Source: JBBDLF01 sp040879025
GTDB lineage: Bacteria > Pseudomonadota > Gammaproteobacteria > Pseudomonadales > Pseudohongiellaceae
Length of the DNA stretch: 64,000 nucleotides
NCBI GenBank assembly: GCA_040879025.1
Contig: JBBDLF010000025.1
Location: forward strand, 1 to 64,000
Direction of reading: 5' to 3'
A program made the position numbers and the translations under genes. This document shows positions 44,601 to 52,690 of this stretch, piece by piece. Each line of letters begins with the position of its first letter. Position 1 is the stretch's first letter. Under the pieces are notes generated by a model. It saw only the letters and a list, made by a program, of their open reading frames with translations. It searched no databases and had not been told where the DNA came from.

Positions 44601-45424
44601 TGGCCCAGAAGCATGGGCTGAAAATAGAGGTGGGGGTGCAGGACAATCACGTACTCCTTGATGAAGATATCCGCGCCATGCTGTTTGACAATGTCAGGGA
44701 GATTCTGTTCAACGTGGTGAAACACGCACAGAGCTCCGAGGCGGTGGTTTCAGTCCACAGGGAAAAGGCCTGTCTGCATGTGGCGGTTACGGACAGGGGC
44801 ATCGGGTTTGATGTGGAGGAGATCGAGCGCAGGAGGGAAGATAATTCCGGTCTGGGGCTTTTCAGCATTCGCGAACGGCTTGAACCGATTGGCGGAACGA
44901 TTAATATAGATTCCAGCCCCGGAAAAGGAACCCGCGTGACCCTGAGCATTCCGGTCAAGCTGGATGAGTCCGGCGAGCCCAGTCAAATGCAGTTTGCTTC
45001 CCTGGAGGATACTTCTCTCCGCACCGGCAAGCCGGCACACAGCGAATCTGCGATCCCCCGTATTTTGGTGGTGGATGATCATGCCATCGTGCGTCAGGGT
45101 CTGGTAACGCTGATAACCCGTGACCAGCAAGTGGAAGTGATCGGAGAAGCATCCAATGGGTTGATGGCGATCGAGCAGGTAGAAAAGCTGGATCCCGATG
45201 TGGTGTTAATGGATGTGAACATGCCGGAAATGAATGGATTCGAGGCCACCCGGGAGATTCGCAGGCGCTGGCCCCATGTGCAGGTAATCGGGTTGTCGGT
45301 TCAGGATGATGCCGCCACCACACAGTCCATGCTGGAAGCAGGCGCCGGAGATTTCGTGTCCAAGGCCGACGATGCACAGGCGATGGTGGAAGCCATTGTT
45401 CGGCTGAAAGCCATGGCGGGATAG
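41696..45424 (+). CDS. CheB-CheR-PAS-histidine kinase-receiver hybrid
   Basis: A 1242-residue single-chain signalling protein. Order of domains: CheB methylesterase (about 26-205, with the catalytic Ser in GIGASAGG and Asp in GTGSDGTLG), CheR methyltransferase (about 225-490, with the SAM site in SVGCSTGEEAYSLA), a variable region, a long coiled coil (about 655-735), a PAS domain (about 735-850), a HisKA_3 dimerisation domain (His 895 in LHDDLQQYL), an HATPase domain (about 990-1090, with SGLGLFSIRERL) and a C-terminal receiver (Asp 1173 in LMDVNMPEMNG). It has no N-terminal CheB receiver, no membrane helix and no DNA-binding output. No che genes are near. TTG 41690 is an alternative start closer to AAGG. 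Confidence 0.9.
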   Translation: MTRKQDTHTGAGKSPDRTHTSGKTTLVGIGASAGGLAALKALFATMPPDPGVSFVVVIHLSPDDESHFSEVLQTSCPMPVKQVTHAVELKPNHVYVIPPNAILKSVDTHHLRLSPPRGDSDRYAPIDYFFRTMAGTHDGDSVGIVLSGTGSDGTLGLRRIKEAGGLTIVQTSDEADYDGMPCSAIADGMVDLVLPISRMRDAILRFTRVAPELPNVEDGIDAKEVNTQFLSKILSQIRARTGHDFARYKKSTILRRIQRRMQIQQLDTPPEYLDLLRNDGREVKQLSEDLLSTVTQFFRDPEVFEYLEHQIISPLFAGKTETDHVRVWSVGCSTGEEAYSLAILLAEAAGTMESPSGIQVFATDLHEKSLERAREGFYPETIASDVTQERLERFFTRGGNGHRASRELREMVVFASHDLLTDPPFTHLDMIVCRNLMIYLEREIQQEVLKVFHYTLEPDGILLIGNSESVSPSDLFVAERGNLGVYRRQNPSPSSQKPGSPLRPARVPFRGQHSASFDSPSMAGGFGALHATLAEQYAPPSIMLTHDHEVVHYSAQAGQYLVIPGGKPTSNAFKLVMEPLRIELRSALQRAAERGELVYSRPVKVHLNGELREVVLRVRATTGPKPGGFYLVIFDDIRRQRDDADGRTLDDNGADTREMEAELELTRNRLKAVIAEYETSQEEMRTSNEDLQSANEELRSTLEELQSMNEDLNTVNNENHHHVDELNRLTSDLENLLAATDIATLFLDREFRILWFTPRVAELFNIRQGDEGRPLSDQTHHVSDTEILADAELVLNRLVPLEREVSSDDGRWFLARVLPYRAPQGSIDGVVITMIDITARKKAEQSLIEAHDGLEQRVSRRTEELEAQKSRLRYLAHQLASVEHRERKRMAAILHDDLQQYLVALKMKFRKLELERDGDPARFAQTLSRGVGLIEKAIACSRDLTQHLRPPVLYEDGFIPALRWLAGEMAQKHGLKIEVGVQDNHVLLDEDIRAMLFDNVREILFNVVKHAQSSEAVVSVHREKACLHVAVTDRGIGFDVEEIERRREDNSGLGLFSIRERLEPIGGTINIDSSPGKGTRVTLSIPVKLDESGEPSQMQFASLEDTSLRTGKPAHSESAIPRILVVDDHAIVRQGLVTLITRDQQVEVIGEASNGLMAIEQVEKLDPDVVLMDVNMPEMNGFEATREIRRRWPHVQVIGLSVQDDAATTQSMLEAGAGDFVSKADDAQAMVEAIVRLKAMAG

Positions 45425-45499
45425 TCTCGCGGCGGCGTTGCCACCCGGGACGGGTTCCCGGTCATCGCTCGCGCGAAACCCTTGCAATAAAACCACGTT

Positions 45500-45527
45500 T
45501 TGCACCGGTCTACGACAGTTGTATACT
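45500..45527 (+). promoter_or_regulatory. Sigma-70 promoter of outer-membrane barrel gene
   Basis: TTGCAC (45500-45505) and TATACT (45522-45527) are separated by 16 bp, a good sigma-70 match, about 80 bp before the start at 45606. Confidence 0.55.
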
Positions 45528-45605
45528 GTGTTCCTGGAACGGGGGTTCTCACCGTTCCCCGCGCGTGTCGCGCTAATGGATATTTTGTAAAAAGGAGATT
45601 TTTCC

Positions 45606-46286
45606 ATGAAACACCTGCCCACAAAACCTGCCTCATTATTGTTTGCGTTTCTGTTTCTGATCCCTGCGGCGGTCATGGCCCAGGACAGCGAGATAAACTA
45701 CACCTACATTGAGGCAGACTATATAAATCTCGACCTGGATGCCTTGGGGGACAGTGACAATTTCGTCGAAGATATCGATGATGGAGGCGGATGGGGAGTT
45801 CTGGGTTCATTCGCGATAAGCGATAGCTGGTTTGTCTTCGGATCGTATTCCGAGACGGAAGCGGACGCCAGCTTCATCGACGATAACGAAATGTTGATTC
45901 CCGCGGACAGTGACGCCAAACGGTTTGATGTGGGCATCGGTTTTCACGCCCCGCTGAATGAGATGGCGGACTGGGTGGTTCGTGCCGCTTACACCGATAC
46001 TGACATTGATGACTTCGATTTCGGCGCTACCGAAGATGAGGATCTGGATGATCTGTTCGATGATCCTTCAGACGGCTATTTTGTTGATGCGGCGATTCGC
46101 ATGCAATTGATGCCGGCGCTGGAAGGCAAGTTTGGCGCACGTTATACAGATATCGAGGACAACGACGATATCAGCCTGTTGGCGAGTGCGTTGTGGGAGT
46201 TCACCGATAATTTTGCCCTGAACCTCTCCGGCGATTTTGGCGATGACGTGCGTCTCTGGCGACTCGGTCTGCGTTTCGGATTCTGA
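45606..46286 (+). CDS. Outer-membrane beta-barrel protein
   Basis: A 226-residue protein with a signal peptide (cut after AVMA) and an eight-stranded-barrel pattern of alternating residues, ending in the typical outer-membrane signature with a terminal phenylalanine (RLGLRFGF). It is very acidic, rich in Asp in the loops (DTDIDDFDFGATEDEDLDDL in part), which could bind cations. AAAAGGAG lies 8 bases upstream. The specific function is not known. Confidence 0.85.
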   Translation: MKHLPTKPASLLFAFLFLIPAAVMAQDSEINYTYIEADYINLDLDALGDSDNFVEDIDDGGGWGVLGSFAISDSWFVFGSYSETEADASFIDDNEMLIPADSDAKRFDVGIGFHAPLNEMADWVVRAAYTDTDIDDFDFGATEDEDLDDLFDDPSDGYFVDAAIRMQLMPALEGKFGARYTDIEDNDDISLLASALWEFTDNFALNLSGDFGDDVRLWRLGLRFGF

Positions 46287-46444
46287 TGCGCCCGCGGCTG
46301 TGAAAGGCCATCCCGCTTGACCGGCCGGGGCTCATCCCATCGGCAACACAGTGTTGTGTTCTCGAGATATTGTTTGGCGCTTTCATCGCAGATGCTTATA
46401 CTCGATGGGGTGAGCCCGGTGGCACCTTTAAAGAGAGATTTCCG

Positions 46445-47518
46445 ATGACAGCACAAATCAATCCTGTCAGTGAGGATAAGCTGAACGCTTTTCTGATGCA
46501 GGTAATGACCGACCTGGGTGCCTGCTCTGCGGGTTTTATGACCCATCTGGGCCATAAGCTCGGACTGTACAAGGCGATGGCCGGCGCGGGTCATCTTACG
46601 TCCGGGCAACTGGCGGAACGGGCGAACTGTAACGAACGTTATGTCCGCGAGTGGCTGAACAGTCAGGCGACCGGGGGCTATGTCGAGTACAGGTCCGATG
46701 ACCAGACATATTATTTACCGCCCGAGCAGGCTTTGGTGCTGGCTGATGAATCCGGCCCTTGCTTTTTTCCACCTGCACTGGAAGTGTCGGCCTCTATGTG
46801 GTTCGATGAAGAGAAAACGTTCGATGCTTTCCGCAGCGGCGACGGTGTACCCTGGGGAGATCATCACGGGCGCCTGTTCTGTGGGGTAGCTGCGTTCTTT
46901 CGCAGCGGCTACGCCGCGAATCTGGTGTCCAGCTGGATTCCGGCACTGGATGGCGTTAAGCAGAAACTGGAGGCGGGCGCGAGGGTCGCTGACATCGGCT
47001 GCGGTCATGGTCATTCGACCATTATCATGGCCCAGGCGTTTCCTGAATCCCGCTTCTACGGATTTGATTACCACCCGGAGTCTATTGAAGCGGCTCGTCA
47101 ACATGCAGTCGAGGCGGGTATCGCGGACCGCGTGGAATTCTCGGTTGCAACCGCCAAATCTATACCTGACAACCAATTCGACCTCGTGTGTTTCTTCGAC
47201 TGTCTGCATGATCTTGGTGACCCGGTAGGCGCTGCCAAACGTGCCCATGAAGTAATGGCGGATGATGGCAGCGTGATGCTCGTGGAACCGTTCGCCTGTG
47301 ACGCGGTGGAAGACAATCTGAACCTGGTGGGACGCATCTACTATTCAGCTTCCACGGCTCTGTGTTGTGCGCATTCCTTGTCGGAGGAAGTCGGCCTCGC
47401 GCTGGGCGCACAGGCAGGCGAAAAGCGACTTGGGGAGGTATTTCATAATGCAGGGTTTGGGCAGTTCAGGCGTGCCACCGAAACGCCGTTTAACCTGATT
47501 CTTGAGGCGAGGAAGTAA
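46445..47518 (+). CDS. Class I SAM-dependent methyltransferase
   Basis: A 357-residue protein with an N-terminal winged-helix part (GHLTSGQLAERANCNERYVREWL) and a C-terminal Rossmann methyltransferase domain (ADIGCGHGHSTIIMA, FFDCLHDLGDP). The layout is that of small-molecule methyltransferases of the family often found with rRNA-type or O-methyltransferase names; the substrate is unknown. ATG 46445 is chosen; the frame extends to 46370 without an obvious signal. Confidence 0.85.
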   Translation: MTAQINPVSEDKLNAFLMQVMTDLGACSAGFMTHLGHKLGLYKAMAGAGHLTSGQLAERANCNERYVREWLNSQATGGYVEYRSDDQTYYLPPEQALVLADESGPCFFPPALEVSASMWFDEEKTFDAFRSGDGVPWGDHHGRLFCGVAAFFRSGYAANLVSSWIPALDGVKQKLEAGARVADIGCGHGHSTIIMAQAFPESRFYGFDYHPESIEAARQHAVEAGIADRVEFSVATAKSIPDNQFDLVCFFDCLHDLGDPVGAAKRAHEVMADDGSVMLVEPFACDAVEDNLNLVGRIYYSASTALCCAHSLSEEVGLALGAQAGEKRLGEVFHNAGFGQFRRATETPFNLILEARK

Positions 47519-47550
47519 GGGAGGCCGGGGGATTGGGGGAGGAGATGAGA

Positions 47551-47588
47551 GACGGGAGAAATCAATCTCGATCTCCCCGTCTCCCGTC
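47551..47588. terminator. Perfect hairpin between convergent genes
   Basis: GACGGGAGA (47551-47559) pairs with TCTCCCGTC (47580-47588) around a 20-nt loop, in the 83-bp gap between the methyltransferase and peroxidase genes. No T-run follows on either side, so its role as a bidirectional terminator is only likely by position. Confidence 0.4.
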
Positions 47589-47601
47589 AGCCAAAGCTTG
47601 C

Positions 47602-48174
47602 TTAGATCTGCTCTTCGATGGCCCGAATCAGCTCTTCCGCATCCGGCTCAACCCTGGAGTCAAAATGGGCCAGCACTTCTCCGGATTTGCTCACCAGGTA
47701 CTTGTTGAAGTTCCACTGAGGTTCGCCGCTTTGCGCGCCAAGGTGGGCAAACACCGGATGGGCTTCCGCGCCTTTAACATGGGTCACATCAGTCATCAGG
47801 AAGGTGACGCCGTGATTGATGTAGCACACTTCGGCAGTCTTGGCGGCATCATCGTCTTCCTGATTGAAGTCGTCGGAGGGAAATCCGACGATGACCAGAC
47901 CGTCATTCTTGAAACGCTGATACAGGCTCTCAAGGCCGGTGAACTGGTAAGTGAAGCCGCAATAGCTGGCGGTATTGACCAGCAGCACGGGTTTTCCAGC
48001 AGTTTCGGCGCACAGGTCGATGGTATCGGCAGAGTGGAGCATGGTCATCTCGTGCTCCAGCCACGGGGCGCATGCTGCGTCCTGGGCGGAAGCAGTAGTG
48101 GAAACCGGTACATCAATTAAATTGGCCGCGGCCAGAACGACAAGGGCCGCACACAGGGTTTTGAGTGCTTTCAT
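47602..48174 (-). CDS. Exported glutathione peroxidase-family protein
   Basis: A 190-residue thioredoxin-fold peroxidase with a signal peptide (MKALKTLCAALVVLAAANL). The peroxidatic site reads NTASYCGFTYQFTGLE, with Cys instead of selenocysteine, then FPSDDFNQEDDDA and WNFNKYLV with the Trp/Asn of the active site. It should reduce hydroperoxides in the periplasm, perhaps with thioredoxin-like donors. ATG 48174 is chosen because it gives the signal peptide. An acidic insert lies in the FPSDDFNQ region. Confidence 0.87.
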   Translation of the reverse strand: MKALKTLCAALVVLAAANLIDVPVSTTASAQDAACAPWLEHEMTMLHSADTIDLCAETAGKPVLLVNTASYCGFTYQFTGLESLYQRFKNDGLVIVGFPSDDFNQEDDDAAKTAEVCYINHGVTFLMTDVTHVKGAEAHPVFAHLGAQSGEPQWNFNKYLVSKSGEVLAHFDSRVEPDAEELIRAIEEQI

Positions 48175-48361
48175 TACGGAACTCCATTGAGGATTATGAT
48201 GTTGCTTTGGAAACAGAGTAAAAGCTGCTGCGGCCAAAGTCCACCATTTGATGACGAGGACTCCAGTTAAGCCCCCCATATCTCGATCAAAAAAGACCTC
48301 TAAGCACAAATAAGTGGACTAAAACCCCATAAACCCCCCGTATTTCAAAGCGTTACTCGGG

Positions 48362-49510
48362 TCAGACCCCGAAGAACCCGAAGAATCGCCGGATCGCGTA
48401 CCCGATGGCTTCCTGGTGTTCCATCGACAGGCCTTCATATAGGGGCAGAGACAAACATCTCCGGCAGGTAATTTCGGTAATGGGCAGAAACAGATTCTCG
48501 AAGGCGCCTTCATAGGCTCGCTGGTCGTAAAGTGGCGTTGCATAGTAAATGGCGGTGGCGATATTCGCCTGCTGTAACTGCTGTCGCAGCAGGTCTCGTT
48601 GATCGCAGCGCAGGGTGTATTGTCCGTAAATGTGACTGTAATCCGCTACCGCTCGCGGCAACCGGATGGGGAGACCGGAGAGCATGACGGTATAGTTGTT
48701 TGCGAGCCGCCGACGCTCGGCGAGATGGCTGTCCAGGTACTTGAGCTTTACATCCAGCACCGCGGCCTGTATCGAGTCCAACCGGCTGTTGTAGCCGAAT
48801 TCGCGATGACAATTGAGGACGGCCGCGCCATGGTTGCCGAGTTGGCGCAGTTTGTTGGCCAGCGTGCTATCGTCGGTGATCACTAAACCGCCGTCGCCAA
48901 AGCTGCCGAGGGGCTTGGTGGGATAAAAACTGAAACAGCCAAAATCACCGAATGTCCCCGCCTTGTGTCCCTCGCTTTCGGCGCCGAATGCCTGCGCGGC
49001 GTCTTCTATGACAATCAGTCCATATTGGTCGGCTATACTTTTGATTATCTCCATTGAGGCGACCTGCCCGAAGATATGTACCGGTAAAATGGCTCGTGTA
49101 TTGGGGGTGATCGCATTTTCGATACCGGCCGGATCCAGGTTCATACTCTCTGACTCGATATCCACATAGATCGGTGTCGCACCGGCATGATGAATCGCTT
49201 CGCTGGTGCTCCAGAACGAAAACGGCGTGGTGATAACCTCATCGCCCGGTCCGATGTCCGCCGCCCGCAACGCCATAAGCAAGGCGTCTGTACCGGAGGC
49301 GACGCCGATCGCATGGTCGACGCCGAGATAGACAGCAGCGTTCTCTTCGAAGCGCTTCACCGCCCGCCCCTGTACAAAGTCTCCCTGTCGAATCACCGCG
49401 CCAATGGCCCGATCAATGGGTTCTTGCAGCGAATTATTCAAACGCCACAGGTCCACCATGGGAATGGGAGCGTCAATGCCGCTCAAACGCCGTTCCATGC
49501 TTAACCTCAT
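48362..49510 (-). CDS. DegT/DnrJ/EryC1-family sugar aminotransferase
   Basis: A 382-residue PLP enzyme. The PLP lysine lies in FSFYPTKPLGSFGDGG; GTDALLMALRA and EDAAQAFGA are also diagnostic. Such enzymes transfer an amino group to keto-sugar nucleotides for O-antigen or glycan sugars. The next gene upstream in the transcript, an oxidoreductase, fits the oxidation step, like the WbpB-WbpE pair. The coding end overlaps a GGGTCAGACCC palindrome (48359-48369), which supplies the stop codon. ATG 49498 is an alternative start. Confidence 0.9.
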   Translation of the reverse strand: MRLSMERRLSGIDAPIPMVDLWRLNNSLQEPIDRAIGAVIRQGDFVQGRAVKRFEENAAVYLGVDHAIGVASGTDALLMALRAADIGPGDEVITTPFSFWSTSEAIHHAGATPIYVDIESESMNLDPAGIENAITPNTRAILPVHIFGQVASMEIIKSIADQYGLIVIEDAAQAFGAESEGHKAGTFGDFGCFSFYPTKPLGSFGDGGLVITDDSTLANKLRQLGNHGAAVLNCHREFGYNSRLDSIQAAVLDVKLKYLDSHLAERRRLANNYTVMLSGLPIRLPRAVADYSHIYGQYTLRCDQRDLLRQQLQQANIATAIYYATPLYDQRAYEGAFENLFLPITEITCRRCLSLPLYEGLSMEHQEAIGYAIRRFFGFFGV

Positions 49511-49516
49511 TCGATG

Positions 49517-50581
49517 CTATTGGACGAATATCCGGCCGCCGATCTGCCATAGGTCCGGCAGGGGAAGTCTGAACTCCTGGCTGATGGCAGCCGCGTTAAT
49601 GCGTTGCGCCAATTCAAGCACGACGCAACCATCCGAAGCAGTCATTTCCGGGGACTGGCGACCATGCACCACCTGGATGAAATGGTCTATTTCCGCAGCA
49701 AGCAAATCGCTGCCCGGACAGTACCGGATTTCATTGGAAATGCCATCGTCGCCGATGCGGCTCTGACGAAGGGTCCGATCGTTGCCGTCAAATACGGCGT
49801 AGGCGGATTTTGAAAAAATGCAAAAACGTTGGTCGCGCGGACCAATCCGGCTGGCAAGTAGCCTGGCAACACAGCCGCCGGAAAATTCAAGGCGTGCGTC
49901 AACAAAATCCCAATGTTGACTGACTGTTCTCTTTCCCCGCGCCTGTATGTTGACAACCTCTTCACCAACCAGTTGCAGCGCCAGGTCGATATCATGGGTC
50001 ATCAGGTCCATGATCACACTAACATCCGTGCCACGGCCGCTCCATGGCGTCAATCGCCTGGCTTCGAAATAGGAAGGTTCAGGGATGGCCAACTGCAATT
50101 CGATAAACGGAGCATGAAAGCGTTCCAGATAGCCCGGCTGTAATACCAGGGATCTGAACCGGGCAATCTGCGCAAGTTTCCGGGCATCGTCTGCTGAACT
50201 CGTCAGCGGTTTCTCGAGCAACAGATGAACACCGTTTTCGAGCAGGCGGCGGGAAATGTCGTAGTGGCGGGTGGCGGGCACCACCACGCTGGCAATGTCG
50301 GGTGTCATCTCCGCCAGCATGGCGTCGATATCGGCAAACACCAGGACACTGGGGTGGGTCTCCAGTGCAAGGTGACGCCGGTCCTGGCTGGGATCGACGA
50401 TAGCCGTCAGCAGGGCACCATGAGAACTCGCATATTTTTGCGAATGGTAGCGCCCGAAGTGGCCGTAACCAATTACAGCGGCGCGCAAAATGCCCTCGCG
50501 TTCCCCAAATCCGCTTGAACTGCACTGATTTCTGTGGTCTGCATGCTGAAACAGCAAGGGGTTCTTGCCGGTGAGTTCCAT
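49517..50581 (-). CDS. Gfo/Idh/MocA-family oxidoreductase
   Basis: About 354 residues with an NAD-binding fold (AAVIGYGHFGRYH) and the family EKP motif (LLLEKPLTS). These oxidise or reduce sugars or sugar nucleotides. It ends 6 bp before the aminotransferase start, so the two work together, probably making a 3-amino sugar nucleotide. The start is uncertain: ATG 50581 leaves an atypical leader of about 30 residues, and TTG 50488, after GAGGG, begins right at the Rossmann fold. Confidence 0.82.
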   Translation of the reverse strand: MELTGKNPLLFQHADHRNQCSSSGFGEREGILRAAVIGYGHFGRYHSQKYASSHGALLTAIVDPSQDRRHLALETHPSVLVFADIDAMLAEMTPDIASVVVPATRHYDISRRLLENGVHLLLEKPLTSSADDARKLAQIARFRSLVLQPGYLERFHAPFIELQLAIPEPSYFEARRLTPWSGRGTDVSVIMDLMTHDIDLALQLVGEEVVNIQARGKRTVSQHWDFVDARLEFSGGCVARLLASRIGPRDQRFCIFSKSAYAVFDGNDRTLRQSRIGDDGISNEIRYCPGSDLLAAEIDHFIQVVHGRQSPEMTASDGCVVLELAQRINAAAISQEFRLPLPDLWQIGGRIFVQ

Positions 50582-50740
50582 TGCAAACAATCCCTGTTCG
50601 TAACTCGGTTGCTGAGACAGGTGATTGTTTCACGCAGCCCACGCGATCCAATTGATTTTTGTCAATTAGTCGCGCCAGACGCACTGGTTCAGGCAACACG
50701 TCCCAGACCCCGCAGCGGTCACAAAGTTGTTCAGACGTCC

Positions 50741-51121
50741 CTAGTGTCGGATATACGCCCCGTTGCTGTTTCTCATCCACAAAAGCGCATTGGTTCGTTC
50801 AGTTATGTCAAAAAATCTGACCTCGCCTCCGGTGAACACTTCGGACAGGTTCGCAGCCCAACGCTGCCAGTCGCGATTGCCCACGATAGCCAGTTTCTCA
50901 ATATCGTTAAAGTGCTTCAGATCAAATCTGATATCTTCGATTGCCGCCTTGATTTCCCAGCCCCTGAAATCCTGAATTTCGATCAGCCACCTGGTCTTGC
51001 CATACTTTTTGATTTTTTCTTCAGCCAGGGAAATGACATCATCGTAGTCCTCGTTAGTCAATTTTCCCGAAGCCTTCGCATGAATAAAGTTGTCTCTTGT
51101 CAGCGGAAGCAACTCGATCAT
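50741..51121 (-). CDS. SpoIIAA-like STAS/SEC14-fold protein
   Basis: A 126-residue cytosolic protein of the SpoIIAA-like group, with DNFIHAKASGKLTNEDYDDV near the N-terminus, and WLIEIQDFRGWEIKAAIEDI and KLAIVGNRDWQRW in the core. These small STAS-related proteins are widespread and of unknown role, possibly in lipid or stress signalling. AAGGAGATTAC precedes the ATG at 51121. Confidence 0.85.
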   Translation of the reverse strand: MIELLPLTRDNFIHAKASGKLTNEDYDDVISLAEEKIKKYGKTRWLIEIQDFRGWEIKAAIEDIRFDLKHFNDIEKLAIVGNRDWQRWAANLSEVFTGGEVRFFDITERTNALLWMRNSNGAYIRH

Positions 51122-51302
51122 TTGTAATCTCCTTACAATCCGATACGTTACCAGAACAACTTCAGGGAGATCCTATCCAGTTCAGATATTTCCCAATACA
51201 AACAACTTTTTTAATCCAACGCTTTCTTGACATATCTCCGTGGATACGTGAATTAATTATCCTAAACTTGCTATAAAACACTATCAATAAAATTCAGTGG
51301 GT

Positions 51303-51383
51303 ATGAGTCCACGATCGAGAAAAATGGAAAAACTCCTACATGAACTGGCAGGGCTGACCACCGTCTTATCAGGAATTGACTGA
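51303..51383 (+). CDS. Possible 26-residue upstream peptide
   Basis: An ATG at 51303 opens 26 codons whose TGA directly abuts the ATG of the exchanger gene (TGAATG at 51381-51386). The peptide contains KLLHELAGLTTVLSG. No clear Shine-Dalgarno precedes it. It could be a coupling leader for the exchanger, or chance. Confidence 0.25.
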   Translation: MSPRSRKMEKLLHELAGLTTVLSGID

Positions 51384-52412
51384 ATGGTTGACCTTTCCGT
51401 TATTCCTCTGTGGGGCGTCATCGTCGTTTTTATCGCAGCCGCGGCGGTCATCACGTTCGCCGGTGTGAAACTCGCAGGCACGGCGGAAGCCATCGCGGAT
51501 AAAACCGGGTTGGGGCAGGCGATCGTTGGCGCGGTCTTTCTGGGTATTTCCACCTCGCTTTCAGGCACTGTGCTCAGTTTTTATTCCGCTTCGCAAGGGC
51601 ATTCTTCACTGGCCATCAGCAATGCCGTCGGAGGTATCGCGGCACAAACCGTATTTTTGGCTGTTGCGGACATTTCCTACCGCAAGGCCAATCTGGAACA
51701 TGCGGCCAGTTCCCTGGAAAATCTGCTGCAATCAGCGCTGCTCGCAACGCTGCTGGCGGTACCAATACTGGCGATGGCCGGTCCCGAAGTGACGTTTTTC
51801 AACGTACACCCGGCGTCGGTTCTGCTGGTGGTGTTGTACATCCTTGGCTTGCGTGTGGTGAGCAGCAGCCGGGGCCAGCCATTCTGGCGCGCGACCCAGA
51901 CGCGGCAGACCCAGAATGAGACAAGCCAGTCACATCCCAGTAACAAAAGTCTGAAATCCCTGCTGCTCTATTTCGCGATACTGGCCTTGTTGTTGGGTAT
52001 CTCCGGCATCGGGATGGCGGAGAGCGCGCTCGAGATTGCCGGCCGTACAGGCATTTCCCAGACGATAGTCGGAGGCTTCCTGACGTCAGTGGCCACCTCT
52101 CTGCCCGAACTGATTACAGTGCTGGCCGCGGTTCACAACGGAGCACTCAATCTCGCAGTGGGAGACATTATCGGCGGTAACAGTTTCGATGTGCTGTTTC
52201 TGGCCGGCTCTGATGTGTTTTACCGGGCTGGATCAATTTACCATCAGATCAATAGTGATCATGTGGTCATGACCACCATGGCGATGCTGATGAACGGCAT
52301 GCTGATGTTGGGGCTGTTGCGCCGCGAAGAGCATGGCTTCGCAGGCATCGGTTTCGAGAGCGTGGCCGTGCTGTTGTTTTACGGACTGTTGATTATCATG
52401 ATGATTTTCTAG
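51384..52412 (+). CDS. CaCA-family sodium/calcium exchanger-like protein
   Basis: A 342-residue membrane protein with about ten helices and two inverted alpha repeats. The second repeat is typical (TSVATSLPELITVLAA with GGNSFDV), whereas the first reads GISTSLSGTVLSF in place of the usual GTSLPE, so an acidic cation ligand is missing there. That departs from classical exchangers such as YrbG and may alter ion specificity. A branched terminator follows. Confidence 0.85.
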   Translation: MVDLSVIPLWGVIVVFIAAAAVITFAGVKLAGTAEAIADKTGLGQAIVGAVFLGISTSLSGTVLSFYSASQGHSSLAISNAVGGIAAQTVFLAVADISYRKANLEHAASSLENLLQSALLATLLAVPILAMAGPEVTFFNVHPASVLLVVLYILGLRVVSSSRGQPFWRATQTRQTQNETSQSHPSNKSLKSLLLYFAILALLLGISGIGMAESALEIAGRTGISQTIVGGFLTSVATSLPELITVLAAVHNGALNLAVGDIIGGNSFDVLFLAGSDVFYRAGSIYHQINSDHVVMTTMAMLMNGMLMLGLLRREEHGFAGIGFESVAVLLFYGLLIIMMIF

Positions 52413-52418
52413 ACGTAT

Positions 52419-52483
52419 GGCGGGGCGGCCCATCCGTAAGGACGGCCTTGGTTTCCTCCCCAAGAGTGCCCCGCCTTTTTTTT
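52419..52483 (+). terminator. Branched three-way terminator
   Basis: GGCGGGGC (52419-52426) pairs with GCCCCGCC (52468-52475), followed by eight Ts. Inside are two more hairpins: GGCC...GGCC (52427-52430 with 52444-52447), capped by TCC-GTAA-GGA with a GNRA loop, and CTTGG/CCAAG (52447-52451 with 52460-52464). The T-tract makes it an intrinsic terminator for the exchanger; the internal branching is unusual. Confidence 0.8.
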
Positions 52484-52485
52484 GA

Positions 52486-52599
52486 ATGGAGACAGTTAAA
52501 TGCCAACGGCCTCTTGAAATATATCGTGCCTGGGAGCGCGATACCGCTCAGGCTGAATTGAAGCGTATCACCCTGGAAATCCGGTATCCGAAATGCTGA
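52486..52599 (+). CDS. Possible 37-residue fragment after terminator
   Basis: ATG 52486 opens 37 codons (with RAWERDTAQAELKRITLEIR). It overlaps the start of a 76-codon frame at 52593. It lies in a decayed area and has no ribosome site, so it may be a remnant of a longer gene. No family is recognised. Confidence 0.2.
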   Translation: METVKCQRPLEIYRAWERDTAQAELKRITLEIRYPKC

Positions 52600-52690
52600 C
52601 CCGTATCTCGACCCTTCCGGGCTACTTCGCGGCTGAATTTTCGGCGCGAGGTTATCAATTTGTTCTGGATGGGGATCAGGTTGTAATCCA

